Part shown: positions 18,472 through 30,200 of the stretch, piece after piece
Numbering within the stretch: the first letter of the stretch is position 1
Layout of the letters: every line of letters starts with the position of its first letter
Assembly (NCBI GenBank): GCA_021325145.1
Contig: JAJPHR010000086.1
Location: 25,279-89,278 of the forward strand
Length of the DNA: 64,000 nt
Direction of reading: 5' to 3'
DNA from: Verrucomicrobiota bacterium
GTDB taxonomy: Bacteria > Verrucomicrobiota > Verrucomicrobiia > Limisphaerales > Pedosphaeraceae
Position numbers and translations under genes: made by a program
Notes under the pieces: generated by a model
Database searches by the model: none
What the model was told of the DNA's origin: nothing
The model's input: only the letters and a program-made list of their open reading frames with translations

Positions 18472-21192
18472 TTATTGCGGCGCAAGCCGCACGCGGATGA
18501 ATTGTTTCGGCGACCCGCTGACCGGGCTGGTGCTGCGCCAGTACACCGTTTGCAGGTCGTTTGTGCCGGTGGCCGGAAAGTACTGCTCGACGTCAGCCGC
18601 GGTGGAGCGCCAATTCTGCATATCGTTGGAAACTTCCACGATGTAATCAATGTCCGACACCGCGACCGGTTGCTGAAAGCTGACCGTAAGGCGGCCGCCA
18701 ACAACCTGGCCTGCGGGCAGCCCTTTGGAACTCTGCGGGTTTTGCGGGTTCAAGCCAAAGGCATAACGGAAGAGGTTGCGAATCCCCATGTGGCCGCTGT
18801 CCTCCTGAGCAAAAATGGTCCAGCCCTCCGAAGCGCCGGAGAAGTTTTGCTGCTGCCACGCAGCGCCAGTCAGCATCTGGCTGATAAGCAATACCCGGTC
18901 TGAGGACGGCGTCATGACCTTGTAGGATGGATCGGTCTTGATGGCGATCTGAACGTACTCCAGCCCATTCGCGATCGTAACGCCGGTCTTGGGCGTCACG
19001 GTGAGCAATGCCGTCGTTTGTTGCGGCAGCAGGTTCACGAATGAGGAAATGCTGGCATAATGACCGCCGTTGGGCGCTGTGCCGCTGATCGTCAACCGCA
19101 CCAGGACGCTGCTGTTGATCACGCCGCCGCGCGTGACGAGGAACAGCCCGGGAGTCTGGTCGGCTTGCACCGCCACCGGCTCGATTGCCTGGATGGAAAT
19201 TTGCGGGCTGAGCGGTTCAATGGTCACCTGGGCCAGCGCCTGGGCGCTGAGTTCATAGCCTCCGCCCGTCATGAGCGCAACCTGAACAACTTGAGTGACG
19301 GTGGCTGAGTTGAGATAAGGATTTACCGCCAGTGTTACGGTCGGTTGGCCCACCGCGAACGTCGCCTGGGGATTAATATATTGGTAATCGCTGCCGTTCA
19401 CTGCCGAACCGGTAATTTGCAACGGGATGGTCATCGCTGAATCCGTCGGACCTGTCCGCGTCAAAGTGAACTGGCCGGAAACCGGGCCGTTTTCGCTGGC
19501 GCCCGGGATGCTCGCCACAATCGAGACTTGCGGAGCAAAGACTTTGCCGCCGGTGAGGAGGTTGTTGTTTTCAACCAAGCTGCGCAAATCTGCCTGGGCG
19601 AAATGCGTGCCCAGCAGGGTGATGGTCAAATTTGTAAAGCCGGCGCCGGTGCCGTTGGAATTGATCGCGAGATAGGAATTGGTGCCCGAGTTCGTGATCT
19701 GAACGTAATTGGTGATATAGCCGGACGCGCCCGTCAGCACCCGCGAGATGTCAATCACATCGTTGTCGGCCAAATTGAAGTCCTCAATGGTTTCGTTGCT
19801 GGCCACCGTCGCCGGAATGATGAACAGGTCCGCGCCGCCGTTGCCCCGAAGCGTATCGTTGCCACGACCACCGATGATGATGTCACCTTCCATTCCCCCA
19901 ACGAGGCGATCGCTGCCCGCGCCCCCCATCAGCAGGTGACGCCGGTCATGGCCGTACGCCGCCACATATTGCGAGTATTGCGCGGCGGTCAGGCCGGAAC
20001 TGGGCACTGTGATCTGCTGCGGCGCGGTGGCGCGCGACGCATCCCAAACCACGAAGCCCTCGTCGCGGCCGAGAAAATAGTTAATCAGCATCTGTTGTTC
20101 GCCGGCTTGGAACCCATGCAACGGCGCATAAACAGCGGGTGCGGCGGCCATCGTTTCCGCAGCCTGCATGAAGGGAGCGGGATAATCGGGACGGTACACA
20201 TTCAGGCTTATCGTGCCGTTGGTTGCCGGATGCGCCGGGTTCTCGTCATGGAGACTGACCGTAAAGCTTGTGGGCAAAACCGGGTCGTTCGTATCCTGCT
20301 GCAAGAAAACCAGCCGGCCATTGTTTACGTCGTCCTGGGTAAATGCCGCGCCGGCGCTCAACGCCGCGTCGCCATTGGTCCCATTGGCGTTGCTGTTTCG
20401 CAGGTAGAGCGTGCCCCCTTGCGGCGGCGCAGTCAGCGTGTAAAAAAGATTCGTCGGCGCGCTGTCGGAGTCGATTGCCTGCAAACGGATCCCGGTGAAG
20501 CCGTCGGCATAAACGAAGATTTCGCTGGTTCCCAGCGTGGGAATCCGGTTGTCCTGGTTCGGGTTGCCGCCATTGAGGAATTCCTGGAGGTTCGACCAGC
20601 CGTCGTGGTCCGGATCAGCATTGGGATCAACCACACCGAACATCGCCTTCCACCAATCCGGGATCCCGTCGCCACTGGTCGAAGGCAACCGATTGGTCAA
20701 TTCGAGATCAAGCCGGTAAGTGGCGGCGCGCAAAGCCTGCGCCACCGAGAACTGGCTGGAACCGGGCGGCAGGATCGTCGCCGTGTTGCCATCGACGGTG
20801 ATCTGGAAGTTCGTGTAGCTGACCGGCGTCGGAGGCAGCGGGAGTGAGTTGGAGGACACCTGCAACCCATAGCCAAGCGCCTCATGGGGCACGAGAAGTT
20901 TATACGAATACATACCGCCGTTGAGCGGTTGGAGAGTGTTGGTGACGCTTATAAACGCGCCATCGGGGCCGGTGATGTTCCAGACGAGATTGCCCTGCGT
21001 GATCAAGTCTTCCTGCCCGCTGGTGCGATTGATGATCCGGCCGTAGAAAATCGTCTGCGGCTCGGAAATATCAGCGCGCGCGCACCAGGCCAGCAGCAAA
21101 GCGCCCAATAGCAGCGCCAATCGGCCCATGCGCCCGCACGCCGTCCGGCTCGCAGCGGGCGGCCGATTCGTTTTCGGTAAGAGGTGGTTCAT
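18472..21192 (-). CDS. Secreted RTX/Calx-beta protein with a thrombospondin-3-like calcium motif
   Basis: 906 aa with a signal peptide (1-40). In order: an N-terminal beta domain (45-165); a thrombospondin type 3-like Ca motif (GDGIPDWWKAMFG, then DPNADPDHDGWSNLQEF; 168-213); a CSPG/cadherin-3-like repeat (215-320); RTX nonapeptides (GGAGSDRLVGG, GGRGNDTLRGNGGADLF; 421-455) with the following NETIEDFNLADNDVIDIS; two Calx-beta-like repeats (545-760); and a C-terminal tail with YIVEVSNDMQNW ending RVRLAPQ. It is probably a calcium-stabilised extracellular protein. It has a Sec signal, whereas classical RTX proteins use a C-terminal type I signal. ATG at 21192 lies 17 bp after the previous stop; the longer reading frame overlaps the giant gene and was rejected. 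Confidence 0.85.
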   Translation of the reverse strand: MNHLLPKTNRPPAASRTACGRMGRLALLLGALLLAWCARADISEPQTIFYGRIINRTSGQEDLITQGNLVWNITGPDGAFISVTNTLQPLNGGMYSYKLLVPHEALGYGLQVSSNSLPLPPTPVSYTNFQITVDGNTATILPPGSSQFSVAQALRAATYRLDLELTNRLPSTSGDGIPDWWKAMFGVVDPNADPDHDGWSNLQEFLNGGNPNQDNRIPTLGTSEIFVYADGFTGIRLQAIDSDSAPTNLFYTLTAPPQGGTLYLRNSNANGTNGDAALSAGAAFTQDDVNNGRLVFLQQDTNDPVLPTSFTVSLHDENPAHPATNGTISLNVYRPDYPAPFMQAAETMAAAPAVYAPLHGFQAGEQQMLINYFLGRDEGFVVWDASRATAPQQITVPSSGLTAAQYSQYVAAYGHDRRHLLMGGAGSDRLVGGMEGDIIIGGRGNDTLRGNGGADLFIIPATVASNETIEDFNLADNDVIDISRVLTGASGYITNYVQITNSGTNSYLAINSNGTGAGFTNLTITLLGTHFAQADLRSLVENNNLLTGGKVFAPQVSIVASIPGASENGPVSGQFTLTRTGPTDSAMTIPLQITGSAVNGSDYQYINPQATFAVGQPTVTLAVNPYLNSATVTQVVQVALMTGGGYELSAQALAQVTIEPLSPQISIQAIEPVAVQADQTPGLFLVTRGGVINSSVLVRLTISGTAPNGGHYASISSFVNLLPQQTTALLTVTPKTGVTIANGLEYVQIAIKTDPSYKVMTPSSDRVLLISQMLTGAAWQQQNFSGASEGWTIFAQEDSGHMGIRNLFRYAFGLNPQNPQSSKGLPAGQVVGGRLTVSFQQPVAVSDIDYIVEVSNDMQNWRSTAADVEQYFPATGTNDLQTVYWRSTSPVSGSPKQFIRVRLAPQ

Positions 21193-21209
21193 AACGCTGG
21201 TCTGGTGGA

Positions 21210-24200
21210 TCAGTTTCCGGAATATCCGTAGGAATTGACGACGAGCTTGATGTCTTTCACGCTGTTGATGAACTGGTTCAGCCCCTGGTTGGGATCGGCG
21301 TTCAGCGTCGCACCCGGGATGATCATGAGCCACCTGGTATTCCAGACTGAACGCCCGACCAGGCGCGCGTTAAACACCAGCGTGGTCTGCTCGTAGGGGC
21401 TCAGCACGCTGTGGTCAAACCCGAAGGCCCGGAAACTTGAGAACTGCCGCAGGTTGCCAAACGATCCTTGCAGGCTGTCGGTCAGCGGCTTCCAATTCGG
21501 ATCCTGCAAATTCGCGGAACTGGACGGATATGGAATCGGGATGGTCTGGTCCACCACGTTCCACGTTCGCAGCTCGAGATCCGGGCTGGTGGGAATGGTC
21601 ATGATGTCCTGGCCCACCGGGATCAGATACACGCGCGGAGTCTGCGGCAGGTTGACGACGTCATACCCGGCAAACCACACCGCCACGGAAGCGATCCGGG
21701 TGGCATAAACGCTCGGGTCGTAGCTGTTGTCCCCGCCGCCCAGCGGCCAGCCAAAGAAATTCTGGTTCGGCCGGATTTGCGTGCTGAATGGAATAACCAG
21801 GCCCGGTTGTGCTCCGTTGGTCGGCGAGGAGAAGGGCCGGCAATAGTTGCGGAACTCCGCCACTTGCCACAAATCAGGTTGGTAAATCTGCGCCCCTCGC
21901 AATGTCTGGGCCCAGTTCGCGTCCGAGTTGGTCGTGCCGAGGATGCGGAAGGTTTCCGTCCGCAGTGAGAACGTGGTGGTTTCTATCTGCGGATTATTGA
22001 TGCCCAAGGACGTTCTCAGCGCGTCGTAGTTGGCTTTGAGTTGCGCCAAATCCTCCGCCAACCCGCCGGCTCCGACCGCAGGAATACCGTTGCTGTTGAC
22101 CAGACCCAGCGTCCGCTGGCGAACAATGTCCGCAAACAAATCCGTCGGCGCGCCCGGATCACCCACCCTCAGATTGGTATCGTAGTCGTAGGCGGTGGCG
22201 GCCAGATAAGTGTAGCGCGCGGCCAGATCAAAAGCCGAACGATATTTCTCCAAGGCCGCATTCCGGGAGATGCGGAAGGTCATGTCCTGGAACCGGTTTT
22301 GCGTCGCCTGGGCGGCAACCCGCTTGTTATAGGCCGTCCGCTGCTGCATCAACCTAAGCCCGTCCTGCAGCTTCGCCTTGTATTGATCGGACAACTGGCT
22401 CAGGGCTTGGATTTGCTTGAATACCGCCACGCGGTCGTTCGCCTCATTGCTGGCGTCGTTCTGAAGCTCCAGCAGATCCTGGATCAGTTCGAAGTTCTTC
22501 TCCGCAGTGTCTTGCTGAAGCTCAATGACCTGGTCGCCAATTTCCTTGGATAAGTCCACGACGTCCGCCGCGGTGTTCAAGCCCAACTGAACGCCTTCCG
22601 AAGCATCATCCAGGCTCCCTTTGATCGCGTCCAGAGCTGCGCGGATTGGCGCCAGCGCGTCGCCCAACGAGTCCGCGAGCCCCACGGTAGGAGTACTGGT
22701 CGGGACCGCCGTCTTCGCGGCAGCCACCGGGACATCCGCAGCGTTGATCACAATTTTTGCCACGCCGGCCGCGGTCCTTAGCGCGAGTGAAACGCCGGAC
22801 AGAACCGAATCCGCAATCAGCTTGTTCTTGATGTCCTGGTTAAGCCTCGTGTCGAGATCATACTTCGCGTTCATCAACTCCAGCTTTTGCAGGAACGTGC
22901 TTTGCGTATTGTCCCAGGAGTACAGCGCCTGATTCAGGCTTGCCTGGGACTGGAGCATCTGCGTGATCAGAATTTGAAGTTCCCCCGGCGTCGCGCGTGA
23001 ACCAAAGGTGGGTGGCGCGACGAAGGTGTAGCCCGACGCCATGATCGGCAGGTTCAGATTGGTCAACTCATTGACCCCATTGTTGAGCGGGTTGTTGTTG
23101 GGATCGGTGAAGTCGGTGTAGTTGACGGTGTTGGTGATGGATAACGGGTTCGAAAACGTCAGGTTGTATTGGTTGGTGTAGTTGACCGCGATGGCAATAT
23201 CGGTCCCATTCGAGCTCAGCGTTGGGTTGGCGTTGGTGAAAATGCCGAGAAAAACGGGCGCGGTAAAAAAGGTGCTGCTGATCAGGGCCTGATAATTGGA
23301 GTAATAGGTCGCGGGCGGCTGCGGCACGGTGTTGTCGTTGAGGTTGTTCACGTCCACGTACATGTAGAGCATGGTGTCCGGCCCCAGATAGCCGGCGGGA
23401 AATGCCTGCCCGGAACCAATCGTGCCGGAATAGGGCGTGCCGAAAATCTCGATCAACTGATTCCGATACGAAATATCCTGCTGTTCCACCTGGTTCTGGA
23501 AGTTCTGGTCCGCGTTGGCCACCTGACGGATCATGTTGTTGAGTTGGTTGGCGTTGTCGAAGGTCGTCTTGGCATTGCTCAACGCCGTCAAGGCCCGCTG
23601 GTAAACCTGGTCGAATAACGTCTGGCCCGCGACGGGAGCGCCCGCGCCCTGGGTGCCGGAGGGCACGTTGAGAAGAGCGGGATCGATGGCGAATGTCAGG
23701 GCGCCGCTGGCGACACCCAGCGGATTGTTGCCATTGTTCACCTGTTCCATGGTGGTTTGGACGGCCCACAAATTCGCGGCCACCACCGAAATGTCCTGCA
23801 CCGTCGTACGATCAACCTTTTGGATGCCGGTAAGAGTGGTGTTGGGATGGACGGCGGGCAGCAGCGCGTTCGCAGTCACCCAGTCGAAGTAAGCGCCCTG
23901 GCCGGCGCGGCGCGCCCATTCTTCAACGCCCCAGGCGCGGTTCGTGTCGGTGTCCGTGTAACCCTGCCATTGGCCGCTGGGATCAGCCACGTATTTCTCG
24001 CGGTACGTCAGGTTCACGATCTCGGCGCCTGCCTGGGCCTTGGCCGCCGCCGCGGCTGCAAACTTCCGCTCATCCAGGTAATCCACCGGCACCACGATGT
24101 CGTTGATGTTTACGAATTCAGAACGCGACACCCAATTGAAGTTCGGATTGCGCAGCAGATCATAATCCAGCGTCAGCGCCGTCAGGTAGTGGCCCCAGGC

Positions 24201-27200
24201 ATCGCCGTGGCCTTGCGGGTAGAGGATCATCGCGTCATTTTGGTCGGTGAAACCATCCTGGTTCACGTCCGTGATGTCGTACTTCATCACGTAAGCGGCC
24301 TCGCCTTCGCCGCTGGTGAAATTCCAGAACAGCCGGTTGTAAACTGGCGTGGCGAGATTCTGATCCTGCCCGCGCAGGAGCGCCAATTCCTCCTCCAACA
24401 GGGAGGACACCTGATTCTCAAATGCGAACACTGAAGGCGCGAGGCTGCCGTATTGCACGCTGTCGCTGCCGTAACCAATGGTGGGATTTTGCGAGTCCGA
24501 GTAGGCTTCGTTGCCCAACAGCACGTAGAAATCGTTAAGGCGGGTGGAAGCCAGTTCGAGCGCGTCGCTGATGCTTGGGGTGGAGACAGGCGTCGAGAGA
24601 TTAATGCTCAGGCTCTCGCCGCGCGCGAGGATGGTTTGATAGAGCGCGATCAGGCCGACATTTTCGATCACATTTTTGTCGGGATTGAGCGCCACTGGAC
24701 CGGAGTAGCGCGCGCCTAGTTCTTGCAGGATGCTGCTGTAACTGGCGGGCGCGTCGGCCGTGAAATCATTGATGCGCGCCTCGTAGGGGTTGATCCGGTC
24801 GAGCACCCGTTTGATCCAGCCTTCGGCGAGCTGGGCCACATAGTCGGGAATGCCGTCGCCGTTCAGGTCTTGCGGCGTGGAATTGCCCGCGCCGGCCCAC
24901 TGATAGGGAATGCCAGGCACGCAGTTGTTCAGTTCGCAATGTTGCTCGCCGTTGGGTTGCGGCACCTCCCAGTTCACGCTGGAGACAACCTCGTTCTTGT
25001 GGCGATAGCGCACGAAGAACAACGTGTCCCCGAGCAATACATCCGGTGCGCTCGGGTTGCCTTTCAATGTTAATTGATAAAATCCGCGGCCCTGGTTGCC
25101 CGAAGGGTCCGCGAATAATTTCCACGGCGTGGGCGACGGCTGCCGATCCGGCGTCCGCGCCGTGGTGCCGTCCTCGGGCCGATACCACCACTCGAACACC
25201 AAATCCTCAGCGTTGCCGCCGAAGTCGCCCGTATGGCGCAACACAATGTTTTCATCAAAGACATTCGCCGACAGAATGGTCTGGATTGCGCCGCGATAAC
25301 GCTGGCTCTTGTCGATCTTGATGATGTGCAGCACCACCGGAGCGGAACCAACCAGATCGCTATTGTTCTCGGCGACGGTGACATAACTGATCAGGTTGGT
25401 GTCGAATGGATCGAGAAACGCCGGGTTCGCCACCAGGGCCAGCCCAGGGCCCAGGGCCTGCAGTTCCGAGCCTTTGTTCGGATTATGTTGGACGGATACG
25501 ATTCCAAAATTCGTTGTGGTGATCGGAGTGCCGTTTATGTCGCGCTGGACTTCCTGGTCCAACCCGACCCGCCACGCACCCACGTCGTTGGCCCGAACTG
25601 AATTCGGGTTGCGAGAAAGATTGACGAGCGCGTCCATCGCCTGGGTAAACGGCGTGCCGGCCAAATCGGCGAACGGACTTCCCTGCCCGCCGTCGAGGAT
25701 CGTCTGCTCGGTCAGTGTGAGCACATTCGGCTCCAGGACATACACTGCGCCCGGCGAAGCAGTGAGCGTGGTGTCGCTGATGCTTTTGTTGTTCAGAAAA
25801 CCGACGATGCCGAGCTTGCCATTGACAGGATCGTAGAAAATTCGTTTCTGGAGCGAGGAAGGCAGTTCAGTAAAGACGAAGTTCCCGTTTTGGACCGTGG
25901 TGCGTTTATTGGCGGGTTGAAGAATATCGGGAAATTGGCCAACCGGCAAATCGACCGTTCTTTGTTCCAATGCCGGGAAAAGCCGCGCGGTGTAATTCGA
26001 AAAGATCGACTCGTCGTTCATCAAGGGGTTCTTCGTATCGAAAACAATCTGTCCCGCGGCCCAGCCCACCACGCCTGGCAAACCCGGTGTGGGTTGGATG
26101 CTAATGCTGCCGTCCGGCAAGGTCACCGTCGTGTTCGGATTGTCCGAGGCATATTCGCCGCCCGGGAAAGTCAACGTCTCGCCCACTTTCAGGATGGGCA
26201 GGTTTTGGGGCCAAACGGTGGTGTACTGGACGGCCTGCGCGGCTGGGACCTGGTCGTTGCGCGTGTAGTCAATCGGTGCGCCGCTGGCGTTTACAAAGAA
26301 GTTGCCCGCGTAACGAGGAGTTGACGGGAGCCAGGCCACGCAATCGCCTGGCATTTTGATGCTTTGGTTGGTCGGCCACCAGAAGTCGGGGCTCAGCGGA
26401 TAATAGAAAGAGGTGAAAAAGAAACTGTCACCTGAAACCGCCCAGTAGGTTCCCTTGTGATCCTTCCAGAAGCAAATCTGTTTGCCCGGCTGCCCGTCCC
26501 GGCCATAAGTGGCCGCGCAAGGCGTGGCGCCAATCACGGGCCCGAGCGGATAAAACGGGATCACCGGCTCGCCCGCGTTCATCTGCTGCGTGAACGTGTA
26601 TTGATAGCTCAGATCACCCAGATTCAGGTTCGCATCCGAACGAACGATGCTGTACACCTTCATTTTGAATTCCTGGTGCAGCGCATCGAAGAACTGGACC
26701 AGCACGTACGGATCGGACGTGTAGGTGGCATCGCGGTTCGTGATATTCAAATCCCCGTCGCGCAACGCGTAAGCAGCCTGGGGCCGGGGTGAAACCGACA
26801 CGGAACGCAAGGAAGGCGCCAGCAACGCATGCTCTTCGTTTGGATTGTATCCGGGTTTCGTGGGATCGGGCTGATTGTAAATCTGCACCTGTTGGAAGCG
26901 GACCGGATCGAAAGTGGTTTCGGCGGCGATGAGATTGGTGCCGATCATTTCCGCCGGGGTGACGATCTGGTCGGTGCCATTGGTGGCGACGCTTTCATTG
27001 CCAAAGCGGCTGGCAATGACGATGCGGCCCAAACCGGTGTCCGGCGTTGGCCAGGCAGGGTTGTATAGCACCGATTGATACGGCCAGTTGATGGTGTCAC
27101 GTGTTTCGTACCACACGACCACCAGTTGCTGCGTCGGCCCGGCCGTGGGGAACAAGTTGACCGGGATGATGGGCCCCTGCACGGTCGTGCGATTGTAAAT

Positions 27201-30200
27201 CGACGCGTTGTAGCGCGCGTTCTGGAAGAAAACATAACCCGTGCCCAGCCCGGCGGTATCGTAACTGCTGGTGATCTTCTGGCCGATGATGGCCGTCTGC
27301 GTCGTGGGCAGGTTTGCGTTCCACAAGCTGCTCTGGACCACCCGGACGCGCAGCGTCGTGATGCGGCCACCCCGGCCCACACTGCTGGTTTCATTGAAGA
27401 GCAGCACCGTGTTGCCACTGCCCGTCGCCGTGAAGTTGCCCGAATTATCCACCGCCGCGCCGGTCGTTGGTTCGGTGTATTTGAGAGCATTGAAGCTGAT
27501 TGGGTTGTTGGTATTGGTTGGCAACGGCACCGGAGGGGTGGATGCGATATGGCGGTAATGCGGCGACGAAGGGTACTTGAATACGAGCCGGATGATCACC
27601 ACCGCTGTGGGATCGGACGAGGTCGTTTGCCAATACGAAAGCACCGTTCCCGGACGCAAGGGATAATATTTTTTGCCCTGCGGGTCCCAGATGGCCATGT
27701 CATTGGCGACGCTCCCCTGCGGGCCATCGGTTACGTCCACGCGCGGCGGCGGCAGGTCCGTTCGCAGCATCGCTTTCACCGCCGGATCATCGACGGTGGA
27801 GAAAGTTACCGAATTGCCGATAAAAACCGTCTCCTCGAAAATGCGGTCGCCATAATTCCACATGACGCGCGCAGGCTGGACGAGATTGGGCACCGATTGC
27901 GAAACGTAAGTCAGTGGACCATTGGAACCGTTGACCGTGAATGACGAGTTCAGATTGGTCAGATCGCCGCTCGAAGCGAAGATCGTCCCGTCACCATTCA
28001 ACCAGCCTTGCAACTGAATGGTGCCCTGGTGCTTCAACGTTCCAATTTGCAAGCTCGTATGCTCGTCATAGTAAAACGTGCCGGTGCCGACCCCGTTCGG
28101 TTGCGTGGGTGGCGCTGAATTGGTTTGCCCGGGATCTTTCACGACCATGATCAATGGGAATCCGACCGAGGACGGTCCGGTCGTATCGACTTGCACGCCG
28201 ATCTTAAGTTTCCAATGATAATTAATGGAGGCCGGTCCGGTCATGATGAACTGCGGGACCTGCCGGCGGGTATCGTTGCCGCTGAAAGCGAAGAAATTGG
28301 TGGCGTTGGAATTCTGCGAATTTGCCGGACCACTCGCATCATAGCCCGTCACCAGGTATTTGACGGGCAATCCAGGGCTGTTGAGGTCGAGCACAGAGGC
28401 GTCGATGGCTGCAATTACGGTATCGTTTGCGGGAGTCCAATGCTTTTGCACCGCGGGCACGGGATTGCCGGATGCAAGCGAGGTAAGACCGGGAATGCCC
28501 GCGATGCCGTGGGCCGGATCGCCCGTGCCCACCGTGCCCGACAAATCCGCGGTGATGTTCAACGCGTAATCCACCTCCCAATTGAACGTCACCGTGGTGT
28601 CAGCGGTGATTGTGAACGTGTAATTGTTGGCCGTGCCGTTGGCGACGTTGTTATCCACCGAGTAACCGGTGGAACTGATGCGCGTGTCGGCCTGATCGTC
28701 CGTCGTCACGTCCACCTGTCCCTTGCGGAAAATGATGGAAGGCACGGAAGCAGTGATGGGCACGCCTTTGAGCACCGGTTGACGGTTGGTCGAGGTGGGA
28801 TTGCCACCCACGAGCGGGCCACCGAACGGCTGGATCTGAGTCCCGCTTTGACCAAAAGCCGAGACAATCGTCAAATAGACCTGTTCGGTAAAAGTGCCAT
28901 CGGGCTCGAGAACCGCGACGAAGCCCTCGACTGCGCCGCTGAGCGTTGCGGGAGCGTCGGGTTGGCCCAAGGTGATGGAGCCGTTGAAAAATGTCCCCGC
29001 CCAGAAAAGCCGCTGCAAGGTCGAGTTCCAACGAAGTTTGGCGGTGCTGCTGAAGGAGGCCACGGCAGCAGTAGTCGGACCTTTAGCCCATTGGTAATTG
29101 AGGTTGGAATCGAGTTTGGCGACGAACAAACTTTGTATTGGCGAAGACAGCGAAGTGAACTTGCCATCCTGCGATGCGTCCGTGGAGTTCCGGTCGCCGT
29201 TCCCGACAAAATCAACCGAGCCCGGCCCGAACGAGCCGGTGATATAGACGTTCCCGGCATCGTCCGGTGTGACGCTATAGCCCTCGTTATCCGAGATGCC
29301 CTTGACCGTGGCTCGCCCCTTTAACTGCAGGTTGGTGTCGAGTTTCAGCACTTCGATGTCTTCGGAGCCGTTCGACGAGTTGTCGTTCAGGCCGATGGCC
29401 GGGTTGTTCGCCAGCCCCTTCCAAAAGCCGACGGCATAAATCCAGCCTTGGGAATAACGCAATTCCGTGATTCTCCCGCCGCTGCCCGCACTATTGATGG
29501 TGGTAAAATAGGAACCCGTCAGCGACGATAGATCGCTGTTGAATTTCAAAACGTAGCCTTTATTTTGCGAGTCGGTCAGTTGAGTGGCGGGAAGCAATTG
29601 GCGGCCGACGTTGCTGTTGCTGTTAGTATAGGTCAATTCAAACGAGGCCCCACCCTGATGCTGGAACTGCACTGCTTCAATCACATAAACACCTCGGTTA
29701 AGCGCCACCGTCGTGGTGTCATCCGTGGGGGCCTGCAACCCGGGGGTCGTAAAGTAACGCAGGCCATTGATATTCAGCCAGTTGCCGTCATCCGTGTTTA
29801 GAAAAAAAGTGTAAGTGCCGAAGGTTGGAACCCAGATCGACCCGACCGCGTACGTGACGAATTCCGTGCTGGCCCCGTTGGGAAACGCCAGGTCATTGCC
29901 AACCACGCCCTGGCTGCCCGAGCCAAAATTTATCGTGGAGTAATAGTTGATCGGCGAATTCTGCGGAGTGGCATACCCCAGCAGGGTGGCCGCATCGGAA
30001 GCCGACGCCACGGACGTCGGCCCGCCGCCCGTGCCGCCTTTTACCAATTGCACGGCCCATTGGCCGGACGAGGCAACGGAGGCATCCGTGCTGAACACGC
30101 CAAAGCCGGAATGGCCGGAAACATAAACCGATCCCGCCTCATCCACGACGACGGAGTCGGCGAAGTTCCCCCCGAACGAACTGCCAAATGTCCTCAGCCC

